A stretch of DNA of 34,264 nt. Origin: a virus. The notes beneath the pieces were generated by a model. The model was given only the letters and a program-made list of their open reading frames with translations, did not search any database and was not told the DNA's origin. Location: positions 1 through 34,264 of IMG/VR virus record IMGVR_UViG_3300048125_000056; one strand, given 5' to 3'. The translations under genes and the position numbers were made by a program. Positions 14,403 through 21,918 of this stretch are shown piece by piece. Position 1 is the stretch's first letter. The number at the start of each line of letters is the position of its first letter.

Positions 14403-15614
14403 CTATCTTATAACGTAAGTACCTTTTGGATTGCTACGCAGAAGTAAATACTCAACAGCATACCTCATCGCATCCACACCATGATTGTAAGCATCTCTCG
14501 GCTTGACACCCCTGATATCCCAAACATAGTTGTTGAATTCTTTGACAAGGTTTTCTCCATCTAGATTGATGTTGTAATCTTGCATCAAAGCAATCCCTGT
14601 TACAATACTGCCCTTCTTCTTCACAGTGGCAGTGCAATTCAGCCCTCTTGAATTCAGCTCTGCAATTAGACGAGGTTCGCTGGAGTCTACAACAATAAGT
14701 CTCTTTCCTGCATATCTTAAACATAAGTCATATATATTTGAAGTAACTAACCCTTTTCTATAAAAGTGTTCCTTAACCCAAATTATTTTTCTAGCTTTAT
14801 CTACTGCAACTTCTGTAAGCACAGATTCATCTCTAGCGAATCCAATATCCAATCCAAAACAACTTATTGGTATCTCCCTATTGAATTGTCCAATCTGCCA
14901 ATCTTCAAATACAACTCCCTCAGCTTTCTGTAACCAACCACCCATGATTTGGTGTTCGTATTTCTGTGGCCTTCTTACTTTCATTTCTTCTACCTGCTTT
15001 ACAAAAGACTCTGATAAATGTTCTTGGTTATCTAAGTAAGTAGTATGAATATAACTTACACCATTTTTAGATCCATTGAATCCGTCAGCAATACCTCTGT
15101 TCTGAAAGAATCTCTGATATACCCAATGTTCTTTTGTAGTGGGATTAAGTATAAGTAAAACTCTGTTAGCAGATACTTTAGATCTAATACTATAATCTAT
15201 CTTATCAAAGTTATCTTCTTCCATAAGCTCTTCTGCTTCATCAAGTACAAAAGTATTTACTCCACTAATAGATTTAAGTTTAGCAGTCTGATCACCACTT
15301 GCAGTTTTTATGCCACTAAAATATATAGAAGAACCAGTAACCTTATTTTTTATTTCATACTTGGTTACCTCAAAGTTTTCTATTACTCCCATTAAATTAA
15401 GCTTTTCTACAAACTCAGGAATAATCGACATAGAAGCCGAAGTCATGGTGTACCTAGTAAATAGTATCCTGTTATCTTTTTCGTACGTTAGAAGAGCTAA
15501 AAATACCGTTACTGCGAATGATTTACCTGATCCTCTACCACCAGTAATTACTACGTATCTATCCTTTGTCTGAAACAGACTTTGATACTTTGGGTTTAGA
15601 TTCAGCTTTTGCAT
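14403..15614 (-). CDS. terL: Terminase large subunit (403 aa)
   Basis: This motor-nuclease pumps DNA into procapsids. The Walker A motif is GGRGSGKS (residues 25-32), Walker B TFVLDEAEEL (121-130), and a coupling-type motif LILNPTTKEHWV follows near 154-165. The nuclease domain has three acidic residues in the expected places: D256 (CFGLDIGFARDES), D310 (LIVVDSSEP) and D381 (YNHGVDAMRY). This is the Terminase_3/PBSX-like architecture at near-normal length. The start overlaps a 49-aa ORF, and TerS lies just upstream. Confidence 0.92.
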   Translation of the reverse strand: MQKLNLNPKYQSLFQTKDRYVVITGGRGSGKSFAVTVFLALLTYEKDNRILFTRYTMTSASMSIIPEFVEKLNLMGVIENFEVTKYEIKNKVTGSSIYFSGIKTASGDQTAKLKSISGVNTFVLDEAEELMEEDNFDKIDYSIRSKVSANRVLLILNPTTKEHWVYQRFFQNRGIADGFNGSKNGVSYIHTTYLDNQEHLSESFVKQVEEMKVRRPQKYEHQIMGGWLQKAEGVVFEDWQIGQFNREIPISCFGLDIGFARDESVLTEVAVDKARKIIWVKEHFYRKGLVTSNIYDLCLRYAGKRLIVVDSSEPRLIAELNSRGLNCTATVKKKGSIVTGIALMQDYNINLDGENLVKEFNNYVWDIRGVKPRDAYNHGVDAMRYAVEYLLLRSNPKGTYVIR

Positions 15615-15708
15615 TCTCTTTTATAAGATTGTTGATGTCTTTTTTAATTATTGGTAAGTGATAAAGAAGGTGAACTTTTTTCTCTAAGTCCTCAATCTTT
15701 TTTTTCAT
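15559..15708 (-). CDS. Small Lys-rich ORF overlapping TerS and TerL (49 aa)
   Basis: The ORF starts MKKKIEDLEKKVHLLYHLPI and is a probable coiled coil (heptad-like Ile/Leu/Val). It fills the 77-bp gap between TerS and TerL, overlapping them by 17 and 56 bp. The overlap with TerL is larger than usual here, so it may be a chance ORF. If real, a packaging accessory is the obvious guess. Confidence 0.4.
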   Translation of the reverse strand: MKKKIEDLEKKVHLLYHLPIIKKDINNLIKENAKAESKPKVSKSVSDKG

Positions 15709-16060
15709 TTGTATGAGAGTCGATTCTTTCATTTTCAGGTGTTACATCTATTGTTTTAGGTCTAGCAAAATCTATGACAGGAATATTAACTTTTGTATTA
15801 ACATCTATCTGTTGCATTTCTTTTGGTTTACCATATCTATAATTCATAAGATAATCCCACATCTTAGGATTACCAGCTTTAGCTTCTTTGGCAATATGCA
15901 TCCACATTTTCTCTGCACTACCAAAGTTCTTTCTAATGGCAAAGTCAATCAGACCAGTCATATTATCTGTGATAATCTTTCTAGGTCTACCTTGTCCTCT
16001 GCTGACACCTTTTACAGCACCATTGTTTTTTCTGCCATCTTGTTTTTTTATTTCTGACAT
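15692..16060 (-). CDS. terS: Terminase small subunit (122 aa)
   Basis: This probably recognises phage DNA and feeds it to TerL. The basic, Gly-rich N-terminus (GRKNNGAVKGVSRGQGRPRK) is followed by helices (FAIRKNFGSAEKMWMHIAKE) and a conserved-looking NPKMWDYLMNYRYGKPKEMQ, typical of TerS proteins in this group, then a Val/Asp-rich tail. It lies just upstream of TerL. The helix-turn-helix is not obvious by eye, so the call leans on length, composition and position. Confidence 0.75.
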   Translation of the reverse strand: MSEIKKQDGRKNNGAVKGVSRGQGRPRKIITDNMTGLIDFAIRKNFGSAEKMWMHIAKEAKAGNPKMWDYLMNYRYGKPKEMQQIDVNTKVNIPVIDFARPKTIDVTPENERIDSHTNEKKD

Positions 16061-16122
16061 ACCTCAATAATATAAATAAATGCTATAAGTATAGCACCTA
16101 CTAAATAAAACATTGTTCCCAT
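16048..16122 (-). CDS. Possible membrane micropeptide (24 aa)
   Basis: MGTMFYLVGAILIAFIYIIE is a single hydrophobic span. It fills the gap between the DnaA-like gene and TerS, starting 2 bp before the DnaA-like stop and overlapping the TerS start by 13 bp. A similar arrangement recurs for the other membrane peptides here, but at this length a chance ORF cannot be ruled out. Confidence 0.3.
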   Translation of the reverse strand: MGTMFYLVGAILIAFIYIIEVCQK

Positions 16123-16123
16123 A

Positions 16124-16498
16124 TTAATTTTGTTTTTCTAATTCCCTTTTCATTCTTACGTTTTCTCTTATCAGATCTTCAACGTAATACTTTTTGTTTA
16201 TCCACCAAGTATTATCTTTCATTTGTGAACATTCACTTTTTATTTTATGGTATGCTTTTAAATATTTCTTTTCACCATATATCATAAAATTATTAAATAT
16301 GTTATTTATGTTGTGTAAAACTGTCGCATGGTTTTTATCTAGTGTACTACCAATAAAATCTAAACTATCTTTAGTTAGTTCTTTACACAAACCAAAATAC
16401 AAAGCTCTAGCATAAACATATTCTCTTCTTCTACATATGTTTTCTAAATCTATATTTAATTCTTCTTCTACTTTATTTCTAATTATCTTATGTTTCAT
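16124..16498 (-). CDS. Stand-alone DnaA domain IV-like DNA-binding protein (124 aa)
   Basis: Residues 27-63 (EYVYARALYFGLCKELTKDS, LDFIGSTLDKNHATVLHNIN) follow the DnaA C-terminal signature: a helix of the 'ARxxAxYLxxELT' type, 'SLxxIG', then [DN]HxTVLH, which reads DNA-box bases. The ATPase domains of DnaA are absent. The protein probably binds DnaA-box-like sites. It could steer host DnaA to the phage origin or act as a decoy or regulator (inference). Its start overlaps the 61-aa gene by 4 bp. Confidence 0.75.
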   Translation of the reverse strand: MKHKIIRNKVEEELNIDLENICRRREYVYARALYFGLCKELTKDSLDFIGSTLDKNHATVLHNINNIFNNFMIYGEKKYLKAYHKIKSECSQMKDNTWWINKKYYVEDLIRENVRMKRELEKQN

Positions 16499-16680
16499 TT
16501 CCTTGTTTTTCTATAATCATTATATGCATCAAGTATACCTTGACAGCATTCATATTGTTCTAAATCTTCGTAGTGTTGTATTATTACATCAATATCGTCT
16601 TTTATAAGTAATCCTTGAATCAACGACATAATTACATCATCGTAGCACTCTTTTCGACTTACTGTTAAAGATTCTATCAT
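16495..16680 (-). CDS. Small hypothetical protein (61 aa)
   Basis: The product starts MIESLTVSRKECYDDVIMSL and looks like two or three helices (DDIDVIIQHYEDLEQYECCQ). No family is recognised. It is locked by 4-bp overlaps on both sides, between the exonuclease-like gene and the DnaA-like gene, so it is almost certainly translated. Confidence 0.6.
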   Translation of the reverse strand: MIESLTVSRKECYDDVIMSLIQGLLIKDDIDVIIQHYEDLEQYECCQGILDAYNDYRKTRK

Positions 16681-17444
16681 AATACTTCTTCTATGTATGT
16701 AGGTTCAAATTCTGTTTGACCTTTCTCAATTAACTTATAGTTTTCTATGCCATTCATTACAATTTGTTTGCCACTTAAATAAAAATCTTCACTTATAGTG
16801 TAGAAACCAAAATCACCAGTATTTCTGTCTATTGCTATAAATGTCCAGTTTGTATAATCTATGTTAAACAATTCTGTATAGATATATACTTGAGCTGCAT
16901 ATCCGTAATCTCTAGCATCCCATTTAAACCCTTTTAAATTCCTACAGGTTTTTAGATCTACAATATAACCATCACCTAAAATATCAGCTTTAGCTCTAAA
17001 ACAATAACCATTTATCATACCAACTGTTGGCACTTCTTTTTCACTATGTTCTAAAATATGTTCTACTTTTGGACAAGTTAAAAACTGCTCCGCTATTTGT
17101 TGCACCTTATAACGATCTGACATTAAATATACTTTGCCATGTTTTTCTTCTGCTTCTTGCCAAACTTTACCTGATCTTCTAGATACATCTACAAACACCT
17201 TATCTTCAAATACATCAGGCTCTAATAAATACCAGTGAAACAAACTACCAAAATCGAATTTAGTATCACTACCACCTGTTGAATTGACATACCTGTAATA
17301 ATTATTTGGTTTATTGGATAATACTTTTATAGATGAAGAGGAGAGAGAATTCTTCCCCATGTAACCATAGTAAAACTCATCGTCATACATATTGGTTTCC
17401 AACTCTTCCTCTCTCCAAAGTTCTCCATCTAATGTAACTATCAT
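16677..17444 (-). CDS. PD-(D/E)XK exonuclease, RecE/PDDEXK_12-like (255 aa)
   Basis: This probably resects double-strand ends to make single strands for the ERF annealing protein at 22979-23536. Features typical of the phage exonuclease family are an N-terminal SSSSIKVLSNKPNNYYRY helix, GSLFHWYLLEP (66-76), and the catalytic core FRAKADILGDGYIVDLKT (D154, D163-L-K165), followed by YAAQVYIYTELF, which places the conserved Q/Y. The length suits the family. Exonuclease and annealing protein are 6 kb apart, not side by side. Confidence 0.8.
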   Translation of the reverse strand: MIVTLDGELWREEELETNMYDDEFYYGYMGKNSLSSSSIKVLSNKPNNYYRYVNSTGGSDTKFDFGSLFHWYLLEPDVFEDKVFVDVSRRSGKVWQEAEEKHGKVYLMSDRYKVQQIAEQFLTCPKVEHILEHSEKEVPTVGMINGYCFRAKADILGDGYIVDLKTCRNLKGFKWDARDYGYAAQVYIYTELFNIDYTNWTFIAIDRNTGDFGFYTISEDFYLSGKQIVMNGIENYKLIEKGQTEFEPTYIEEVL

Positions 17445-17563
17445 CTATTTATTTTTTTTACCATATAACCTTCTTTCTTTAATAAGATTTTAGCTTGATT
17501 TAATTTGTAGTCTTTATCTGTTTTTCTAAAGTACTCAAATGTTTCGTTTGTTATTACACTCAT
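17441..17563 (-). CDS. Small basic hypothetical protein (40 aa)
   Basis: The ORF begins MSVITNETFEYFRKTDKDYK. It has ATGA overlaps at both ends, with the acidic 38-aa gene upstream and the exonuclease downstream, which is the main support. No family is recognised. Confidence 0.5.
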   Translation of the reverse strand: MSVITNETFEYFRKTDKDYKLNQAKILLKKEGYMVKKINR

Positions 17564-17676
17564 TTCTTTTTGTTTTCTGATTCATATAAATGTTCTTCTT
17601 CTTCCCATTGAATTTTCACTCTAGCTTCTTCACCAAGTATTTCTTCTTCTTCTAGTAGTCTTTTTATTTCTCCCAT
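17560..17676 (-). CDS. Small acidic hypothetical protein (38 aa)
   Basis: The ORF starts MGEIKRLLEEEEILGEEARV and is dominated by Glu, so it is probably one charged helix. It is coupled to the 40-aa gene by an ATGA overlap and lies 1 bp after the stop of the membrane peptide upstream. Its function is unknown. A DNA mimic or a partner of the basic 40-aa protein is conceivable. Confidence 0.45.
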   Translation of the reverse strand: MGEIKRLLEEEEILGEEARVKIQWEEEEHLYESENKKK

Positions 17677-17677
17677 A

Positions 17678-17857
17678 TTATAGTTTTATTATTATATATT
17701 TTAGTATTGATTCTATTCCTTTTAGTATTTTGTCTAAAGGATATTCTAGCACATAGTAAATAGTATATAATAATACTTTTACTATACAAAATACAACCAA
17801 TAATATAAAAGCTATAATTAAATGTGGTACTCTAAGTAATATTTTTAGTGCTTTCAT
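17678..17857 (-). CDS. Small membrane protein (59 aa)
   Basis: A long hydrophobic segment (PHLIIAFILLVVFCIVKVLL) spans residues 11-30, followed by a Tyr/Leu-rich amphipathic stretch and a Lys-rich end. It is probably single-pass in the inner membrane. A -7-like TAGATTTG (17874-17881) lies just upstream but lacks a matching -33 TTTG, so a promoter there is weak. Its stop is 1 bp before the next start. Confidence 0.5.
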   Translation of the reverse strand: MKALKILLRVPHLIIAFILLVVFCIVKVLLYTIYYVLEYPLDKILKGIESILKYIIIKL

Positions 17858-17902
17858 ATTTTTGCTTATGACACAAATCTATGAAAAATATTTTATATAA
17901 GA

Positions 17903-18061
17903 CTACTTACTAGGATCAAACGTGCCTTTCCATATAGATTGACATACTGCAAACCTCTGATCTCTATCATTAAATTCAGATATCATCTTTGCATTATTCA
18001 TACATCTTCTATTGAAGTCTAGTTTCTCTTCGTACTTTTTAGGTTTCATTCTAAGTGGCAT
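17903..18061 (-). CDS. Small basic hypothetical protein (52 aa)
   Basis: The ORF begins MPLRMKPKKYEEKLDFNRRC and contains RDQRFAVCQSIWKGTF, a pattern I have seen in short phage proteins of unknown function. It sits 3 bp after the 116-aa gene and reads in the same direction. Two Cys and many Arg/Lys suggest a small nucleic-acid or protein-binding module. Confidence 0.5.
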   Translation of the reverse strand: MPLRMKPKKYEEKLDFNRRCMNNAKMISEFNDRDQRFAVCQSIWKGTFDPSK

Positions 18062-18064
18062 AAC

Positions 18065-18415
18065 TTATTTTTTAGTTTCTTCTAATTCCTTTTGAAGATT
18101 AGCTAAAGCTCTCCAAGCAACCTTTGTTGAATGACGTATACCATCATCATCAAATGTACCTGCTTGAAGTAAATGCCTACTAAGTGCATCTAATTCATCT
18201 CCTGACTTAGACCTATCCCAATGTAATTCTTTATCAGGGTTATGTTGATTGTTACCCACATAACTACATTTAGATATTTCTCTAATAGCATCAGGAAAGT
18301 ATTTTAATACACCACTATAAACTGGCATAGACTTTCTATCTTCTTTAGAAGTAACTATACTGGTATTATTTTGTACGTATGACAATCCTGTCATTTCATC
18401 TAAAATTGTATCCAT
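18065..18415 (-). CDS. dATP/dGTP diphosphohydrolase N-terminal-like protein (116 aa)
   Basis: The region PVYSGVLKYFPDAIREISKC through WDRSKSGDELDALSRHLLQA (residues 31-84) resembles the Pfam domain annotated as dATP/dGTP diphosphohydrolase N-terminal. It has the helical 'YFP-A...VS..G...H' layout and two acidic-rich metal-binding helices (GDELDALSRH; DDDGIRHSTKVAWRALANL). Members, including MazG/MazZ-type enzymes, alter dNTP pools. Whether this one is active, and on which nucleotide, cannot be told. It is 1 bp after the 140-aa gene. Confidence 0.55.
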   Translation of the reverse strand: MDTILDEMTGLSYVQNNTSIVTSKEDRKSMPVYSGVLKYFPDAIREISKCSYVGNNQHNPDKELHWDRSKSGDELDALSRHLLQAGTFDDDGIRHSTKVAWRALANLQKELEETKK

Positions 18416-18416
18416 A

Positions 18417-18839
18417 TTATCTATTATATTCTATATATATATCTTCAAGCTTTCTAAGCACGTTGTTTACAAAACATGGTGAACAGCTAGTAGGTTCTAC
18501 TTTAGGTGCTTTAGGAAATACTCTACCATAAATATTTATTAATGCAACTTGTTCGTCTATTGTTATTTGTGATTTATGTGCCTTAAAATGTTTATCTAGA
18601 TAAGTATATTCATCTTCTGTTAAACATTGTGGTTTGACATAAGGAAACATTTTATTTAGTTTTTCTTTTCTTTCCTCACATCCACAATCTTCACCAAGTA
18701 TCCACTTAGCCACTTTATCTATACCAGTAGCCTTAAATACTTTTTCTACAGTATCACCAAAACCTTTACTGGTTTTTTTTGCTTTTAAGGTACTCGTACC
18801 ACTCTTCTCTAACTTCTGATCTAATTTTTTCTTTGCCAT
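18417..18839 (-). CDS. Conserved Bacteroidota-phage protein of unknown function, GEDCGC motif (140 aa)
   Basis: A Lys-rich N-terminus is followed by GFGDTVEKVFKATGIDKVAK, then GEDCGCEERKEKLNKMFPYV, CLTEDEYTYL and a second Cys pair SCSPC near residue 122. I recognise the 'GEDCGC.ERK.KLN..FPY' pattern from many Bacteroidota phages, always uncharacterised. The Cys pairs could bind zinc. The gene overlaps the sigma-like gene by 74 bp. A start at an internal Met would shorten that overlap, but none lies near the N-terminus, so the long overlap seems real. Confidence 0.7.
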   Translation of the reverse strand: MAKKKLDQKLEKSGTSTLKAKKTSKGFGDTVEKVFKATGIDKVAKWILGEDCGCEERKEKLNKMFPYVKPQCLTEDEYTYLDKHFKAHKSQITIDEQVALINIYGRVFPKAPKVEPTSCSPCFVNNVLRKLEDIYIEYNR

Positions 18840-19302
18840 TTTTTAATGTATTAAATATTGAACTTAAACTTATTTTCGTAACAGATGCTATCATTCTCAT
18901 AGACATTTGCTTCTTAAAATGTATCTCCCAAAGTTTTTTATCATACCAATACCAATTTCCTACTATATTTTCTATCTTACTAATTAACTTATCAAAGGCA
19001 TTTTCGTAATCTTGTTTATATGTTTCATCAGCACCTATATTATAATTATCTATAGGTAAATCTTTTTTTACTTTATGATAACCTGATAGAAATAAATTAC
19101 GCAGTGTTACATAAACATAATAAGTGTTTACATTTTTTTTATCGTACATGATTTTATCTACATTGTCTACATATTTACTTAGTCTCAAGTACATACCTTG
19201 TACCAATTCATTTGCAGCATCATCATCACATCCAAACGATTTTGCCATATGTATCCAGTCTTTATGTTTTTCTGCCAGTTTATCTATTAGTCTCCCCACC
19301 AC
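18766..19302 (-). CDS. RNA polymerase sigma-70-like factor (178 aa)
   Basis: The N-terminal half (FGCDDDAANELVQGMYLRLS, then NTYYVYVTLRNLFLSGYHK) matches the region 2 layout of small sigma factors. The C-terminal half (KKQMSMRMIASVTKISLSSI, FNTLKNGKEKIRSEV) looks like the region 4 helix-turn-helix. It would redirect host RNA polymerase to late or middle phage promoters. Its length is normal for ECF-type factors. It starts 16 bp inside the end of the 56-aa membrane peptide gene. Which promoters it reads is unknown. Confidence 0.7.
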   Translation of the reverse strand: MVGRLIDKLAEKHKDWIHMAKSFGCDDDAANELVQGMYLRLSKYVDNVDKIMYDKKNVNTYYVYVTLRNLFLSGYHKVKKDLPIDNYNIGADETYKQDYENAFDKLISKIENIVGNWYWYDKKLWEIHFKKQMSMRMIASVTKISLSSIFNTLKNGKEKIRSEVREEWYEYLKSKKNQ

Positions 19303-19457
19303 CAGTGAAAAGATATACCTACAATTCCTATAAAGAATTGTATCATATATTCCTTACTTAAGTCTTTTGGATGTGGTTCGTCTTCAGGTTTCATATCTGT
19401 ATCCCAATAGTTGATGCCTACACATAAACCATAAATAGGGAAAAATTGTACATACAT
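19287..19457 (-). CDS. Small membrane-associated protein (56 aa)
   Basis: MYVQFFPIYGLCVGINYWDT at the start and IQFFIGIVGISFHWWWGD at the end bracket an acidic linker that includes EDEPHP. The two short hydrophobic ends could make a hairpin in the membrane. I recall similar short proteins in flavobacterial phages but no function. It begins 5 bp after the RusA stop and overlaps the sigma-like gene by 16 bp. Confidence 0.55.
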   Translation of the reverse strand: MYVQFFPIYGLCVGINYWDTDMKPEDEPHPKDLSKEYMIQFFIGIVGISFHWWWGD

Positions 19458-19462
19458 AATTT

Positions 19463-19870
19463 TCAGTCTTCGTTATACTGTTTTATAACAGCTTCTATTC
19501 TAGGGTTTTCTCTATCTATTCCTCCGTATTTACAAGTAATCTTTTTTACAGTTTTTGTATCATCACTAACAATACATCCACAAGATGTCATTGTATCCTG
19601 AAAGAATTTATCTACGACTGATATTACGTTCATCAAATCTCTTACTCTGCTATCAGGTGCATAGTAAGTGTAATCTACTTCTACCTCACTATTAAATTTA
19701 AAATCTAACCTTTGGCTTACGTTTTTCTGAAATGCTTTTTTGATATCATTAGAGACAAAAGTATTCCAATTTCTATATTGGTTTAGATTCAGATAAAATC
19801 TTCTGAGTCTTCTTTTGCCTATTGTTATTCTAATTGGCAGAAGAACTTTTATTTCCTTTTCTAAGTTCAT
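19463..19870 (-). CDS. RusA-like Holliday-junction resolvase (135 aa)
   Basis: This would cut four-way junctions made during replication and recombination before packaging. The layout fits RusA: a basic N-terminus (PIRITIGKRRLRRFYLNLNQ), beta strands, then an acidic catalytic region with DSRVRDLMNVISVVDKFFQD and finally CGCIVSDDTK, where RusA has its GVI-x-DD end. I chose ATG at 19870; an upstream ATG at 19927 would overlap the primase-helicase by 98 bp and add a tail of unlikely composition. Confidence 0.75.
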   Translation of the reverse strand: MNLEKEIKVLLPIRITIGKRRLRRFYLNLNQYRNWNTFVSNDIKKAFQKNVSQRLDFKFNSEVEVDYTYYAPDSRVRDLMNVISVVDKFFQDTMTSCGCIVSDDTKTVKKITCKYGGIDRENPRIEAVIKQYNED

Positions 19871-21569
19871 CAATCTTTGTAAATGGTGTGGTTCCACCAA
19901 AGTAAAATCGTTGGCTTTTAATATCAAATTCTATATCTTTTATTTCCTGTGGAATTCCTACCAACTTCTGTTTCTTTATCTTCTGTGAACCAAAGATAGC
20001 TTTCTTTGATGAATAATCCAAAGCTCTCTCAGGTCTCCATACAAAAAGTACATTATCTGCTTTGTCCGCAAATGTACCTCCACCCTTGATTCTATTACTA
20101 TCAGGCTTAACATATTTACCATTATCTTCTTTAGTTGGAGTTACTTGATGTGCAACTAAATGTACTGATACTTTATATTTAAGTGCAAACCTTTTAAGTT
20201 CAGACATAAATCTAGATATATACAAATCTTCTCTTTCTCCTGATTTCATGCGATGTTGTACCGTATTATAAGGATCTATAATTAAACTTCTAATACCTCT
20301 TGTTTTAACTAAAAATTTAGCTCTTTCAAATATAGATTGTAATTGAAAATCAGCTCTTGGATAAATTACAAAGAAGTGTTTCTTCACAAATTCCATAGCT
20401 TCTTTATATTCTTTTATAGACATTTGATTTTTCTTATAGAAAGGATCGGATGTTTGACCAATATACATCTCTATAATATCATTAAATAAATCATTCATTG
20501 GCATATTCTCAGGTGAAAATACACCAAACTTCCAACCATCATGATATGCTTTTAATGTTGCCAATTGATTAAGAAATAAACTTTTACCTTCGTTTTGATA
20601 ACCTGTCCATATATTTACCTCACCTATTCTCCATGTCCAAGCATTATCTATCTCTCTTACATAAGTAGTGGATCCTCTTTCTTGACCATTATGAAATCCA
20701 TCTATCATAGATTCACCTACATCTGCTACAGAAAATATACCCTCTATTTTAGGTCTAGAAGCTATTTTTAGACGATTTCTGAGACTTTCTGCTCCTTCAT
20801 GCACTAAGACTTCATTTGCATCTTTATATGGCTTTAAATCGACTAAAAAACATTTTTCTGATTCAAATCTACGAATTAGTTCTCTTTGCAGGTTTCTACC
20901 ATTTTCATCTTCATCGGTAGCAATAAAGATTGCTTCTGCATTTTTAAATATATCATAGCAATTAGTTAAGCACTCTAGTTTTTTATCTATGTTACCATCT
21001 TGTGTGTTAGGTGCTCCCATATTTACAGATGTATGAGATTTAACACCTGCCACTTCCCATGACAAAGAATCCATTTCACCTTCACAGATTACAATTCTCT
21101 TCTGATCTACACAATTATCATAGTTATATATAATAGATTCAGCATCTTTAGATTGTGTGTAGCTTTTACCATCTATACCTCTTGTTTTGTAATTAGTTAT
21201 TTGCCCATCTTTAAAGTAGGGAAATAAAATACTTTTATCATTTCTAGTAGATACTATCTTATTGTTTTTTATAACTTCTTCTGTAATACCTCTATCAGTT
21301 AAAAAGGTTTTACCTTTTTCTGTTAAAGCTATCATATTAGACTTAGATGGTTTCTTGTATATTTTTGTTATTGGCATTATTTCTATATTATCTTTTATTT
21401 TTCCTTTCCAGCCACATTTATGGCAATAAAAAAGTCCTTGTATTGAATTTACAGATAAACAAGTATCCTTATAATTTTGTTTACCTAACCTCATACAATT
21501 AGGACATCTTAACTTTTGTTGATCCTTATTGTGATTTACGCTTATACCTAAATCTAAAAATGACTGCAT
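19830..21569 (-). CDS. Bifunctional primase-helicase, T7 gp4-like (579 aa)
   Basis: This unwinds the fork and lays down RNA primers. An N-terminal zinc ribbon has C22-x2-C25 and C49-x2-C52. The TOPRIM motifs are VICEGEMDSLSW (E162) and FIATDEDENGRNLQ (D218, D220). A DnaB-type RecA helicase follows: Walker A GYQNEGKSLF (322-331), SLIIDPYNTVQ for Walker B, and HLVAHQVTP. A conserved KGGGTFADKADN lies near the end. The architecture and length are normal. It is the largest gene in the replication operon, just after the HTH gene. Confidence 0.92.
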   Translation of the reverse strand: MQSFLDLGISVNHNKDQQKLRCPNCMRLGKQNYKDTCLSVNSIQGLFYCHKCGWKGKIKDNIEIMPITKIYKKPSKSNMIALTEKGKTFLTDRGITEEVIKNNKIVSTRNDKSILFPYFKDGQITNYKTRGIDGKSYTQSKDAESIIYNYDNCVDQKRIVICEGEMDSLSWEVAGVKSHTSVNMGAPNTQDGNIDKKLECLTNCYDIFKNAEAIFIATDEDENGRNLQRELIRRFESEKCFLVDLKPYKDANEVLVHEGAESLRNRLKIASRPKIEGIFSVADVGESMIDGFHNGQERGSTTYVREIDNAWTWRIGEVNIWTGYQNEGKSLFLNQLATLKAYHDGWKFGVFSPENMPMNDLFNDIIEMYIGQTSDPFYKKNQMSIKEYKEAMEFVKKHFFVIYPRADFQLQSIFERAKFLVKTRGIRSLIIDPYNTVQHRMKSGEREDLYISRFMSELKRFALKYKVSVHLVAHQVTPTKEDNGKYVKPDSNRIKGGGTFADKADNVLFVWRPERALDYSSKKAIFGSQKIKKQKLVGIPQEIKDIEFDIKSQRFYFGGTTPFTKIDELRKGNKSSSAN

Positions 21570-21605
21570 ATATATATATATATATTATATATAATATTAT
21601 ATTAT

Positions 21606-21917
21606 TTATTTATTTTTATGTATAATATTGTTATGATATGTCGCTTTGACAGTTGGAGTAACGTAAATCTTTCTATTCTTTCCATAGAATCCTGAACTTC
21701 TAGTTACCCTTTTAATTAGCTCCTTTTCCTCTAATGTATTTAATATTCTGTATAAAGTTCTTTGGTTAATATTTAACGTATCTGACATATGATTATTTGA
21801 TACAAAACAATATTCTTTTCTATCAAGTGAACATAGGTAAGATAAAACAGAAGACTCCTTAAACGATAAGGAGTCATCTAGATTTAGCTGTACATTTACA
21901 AATTTAGTTTTAGTCAT
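21606..21917 (-). CDS. Winged-helix DNA-binding protein (103 aa)
   Basis: I chose ATG at 21917, two bases after the ParB-like stop; an in-frame ATG at 21959 would overlap that gene by 41 bp. The product starts MTKTKFVNVQLNLDDSLSFK and contains the helix-turn-helix NHMSDTLNINQRTLYRILNT followed by LEEKELIKRVTRSSGFYGKN, a winged-helix pattern like replication-initiator or MarR/helix_turn_36-type proteins. It could regulate the replication genes or load the helicase. Both are inference from position. Confidence 0.65.
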   Translation of the reverse strand: MTKTKFVNVQLNLDDSLSFKESSVLSYLCSLDRKEYCFVSNNHMSDTLNINQRTLYRILNTLEEKELIKRVTRSSGFYGKNRKIYVTPTVKATYHNNIIHKNK

Positions 21918-21918
21918 G

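Noticed and set aside
14452-14724. Cys-rich 90-aa ORF inside TerL, same strand
   Set aside because: It is out of frame with TerL, which has conserved nuclease residues here. The Cys content is a frame artefact.
21570-21605. TA-repeat tract as a replication origin
   Set aside because: It is a short A/T-only spacer before the primase gene with no other origin feature; too little to call.
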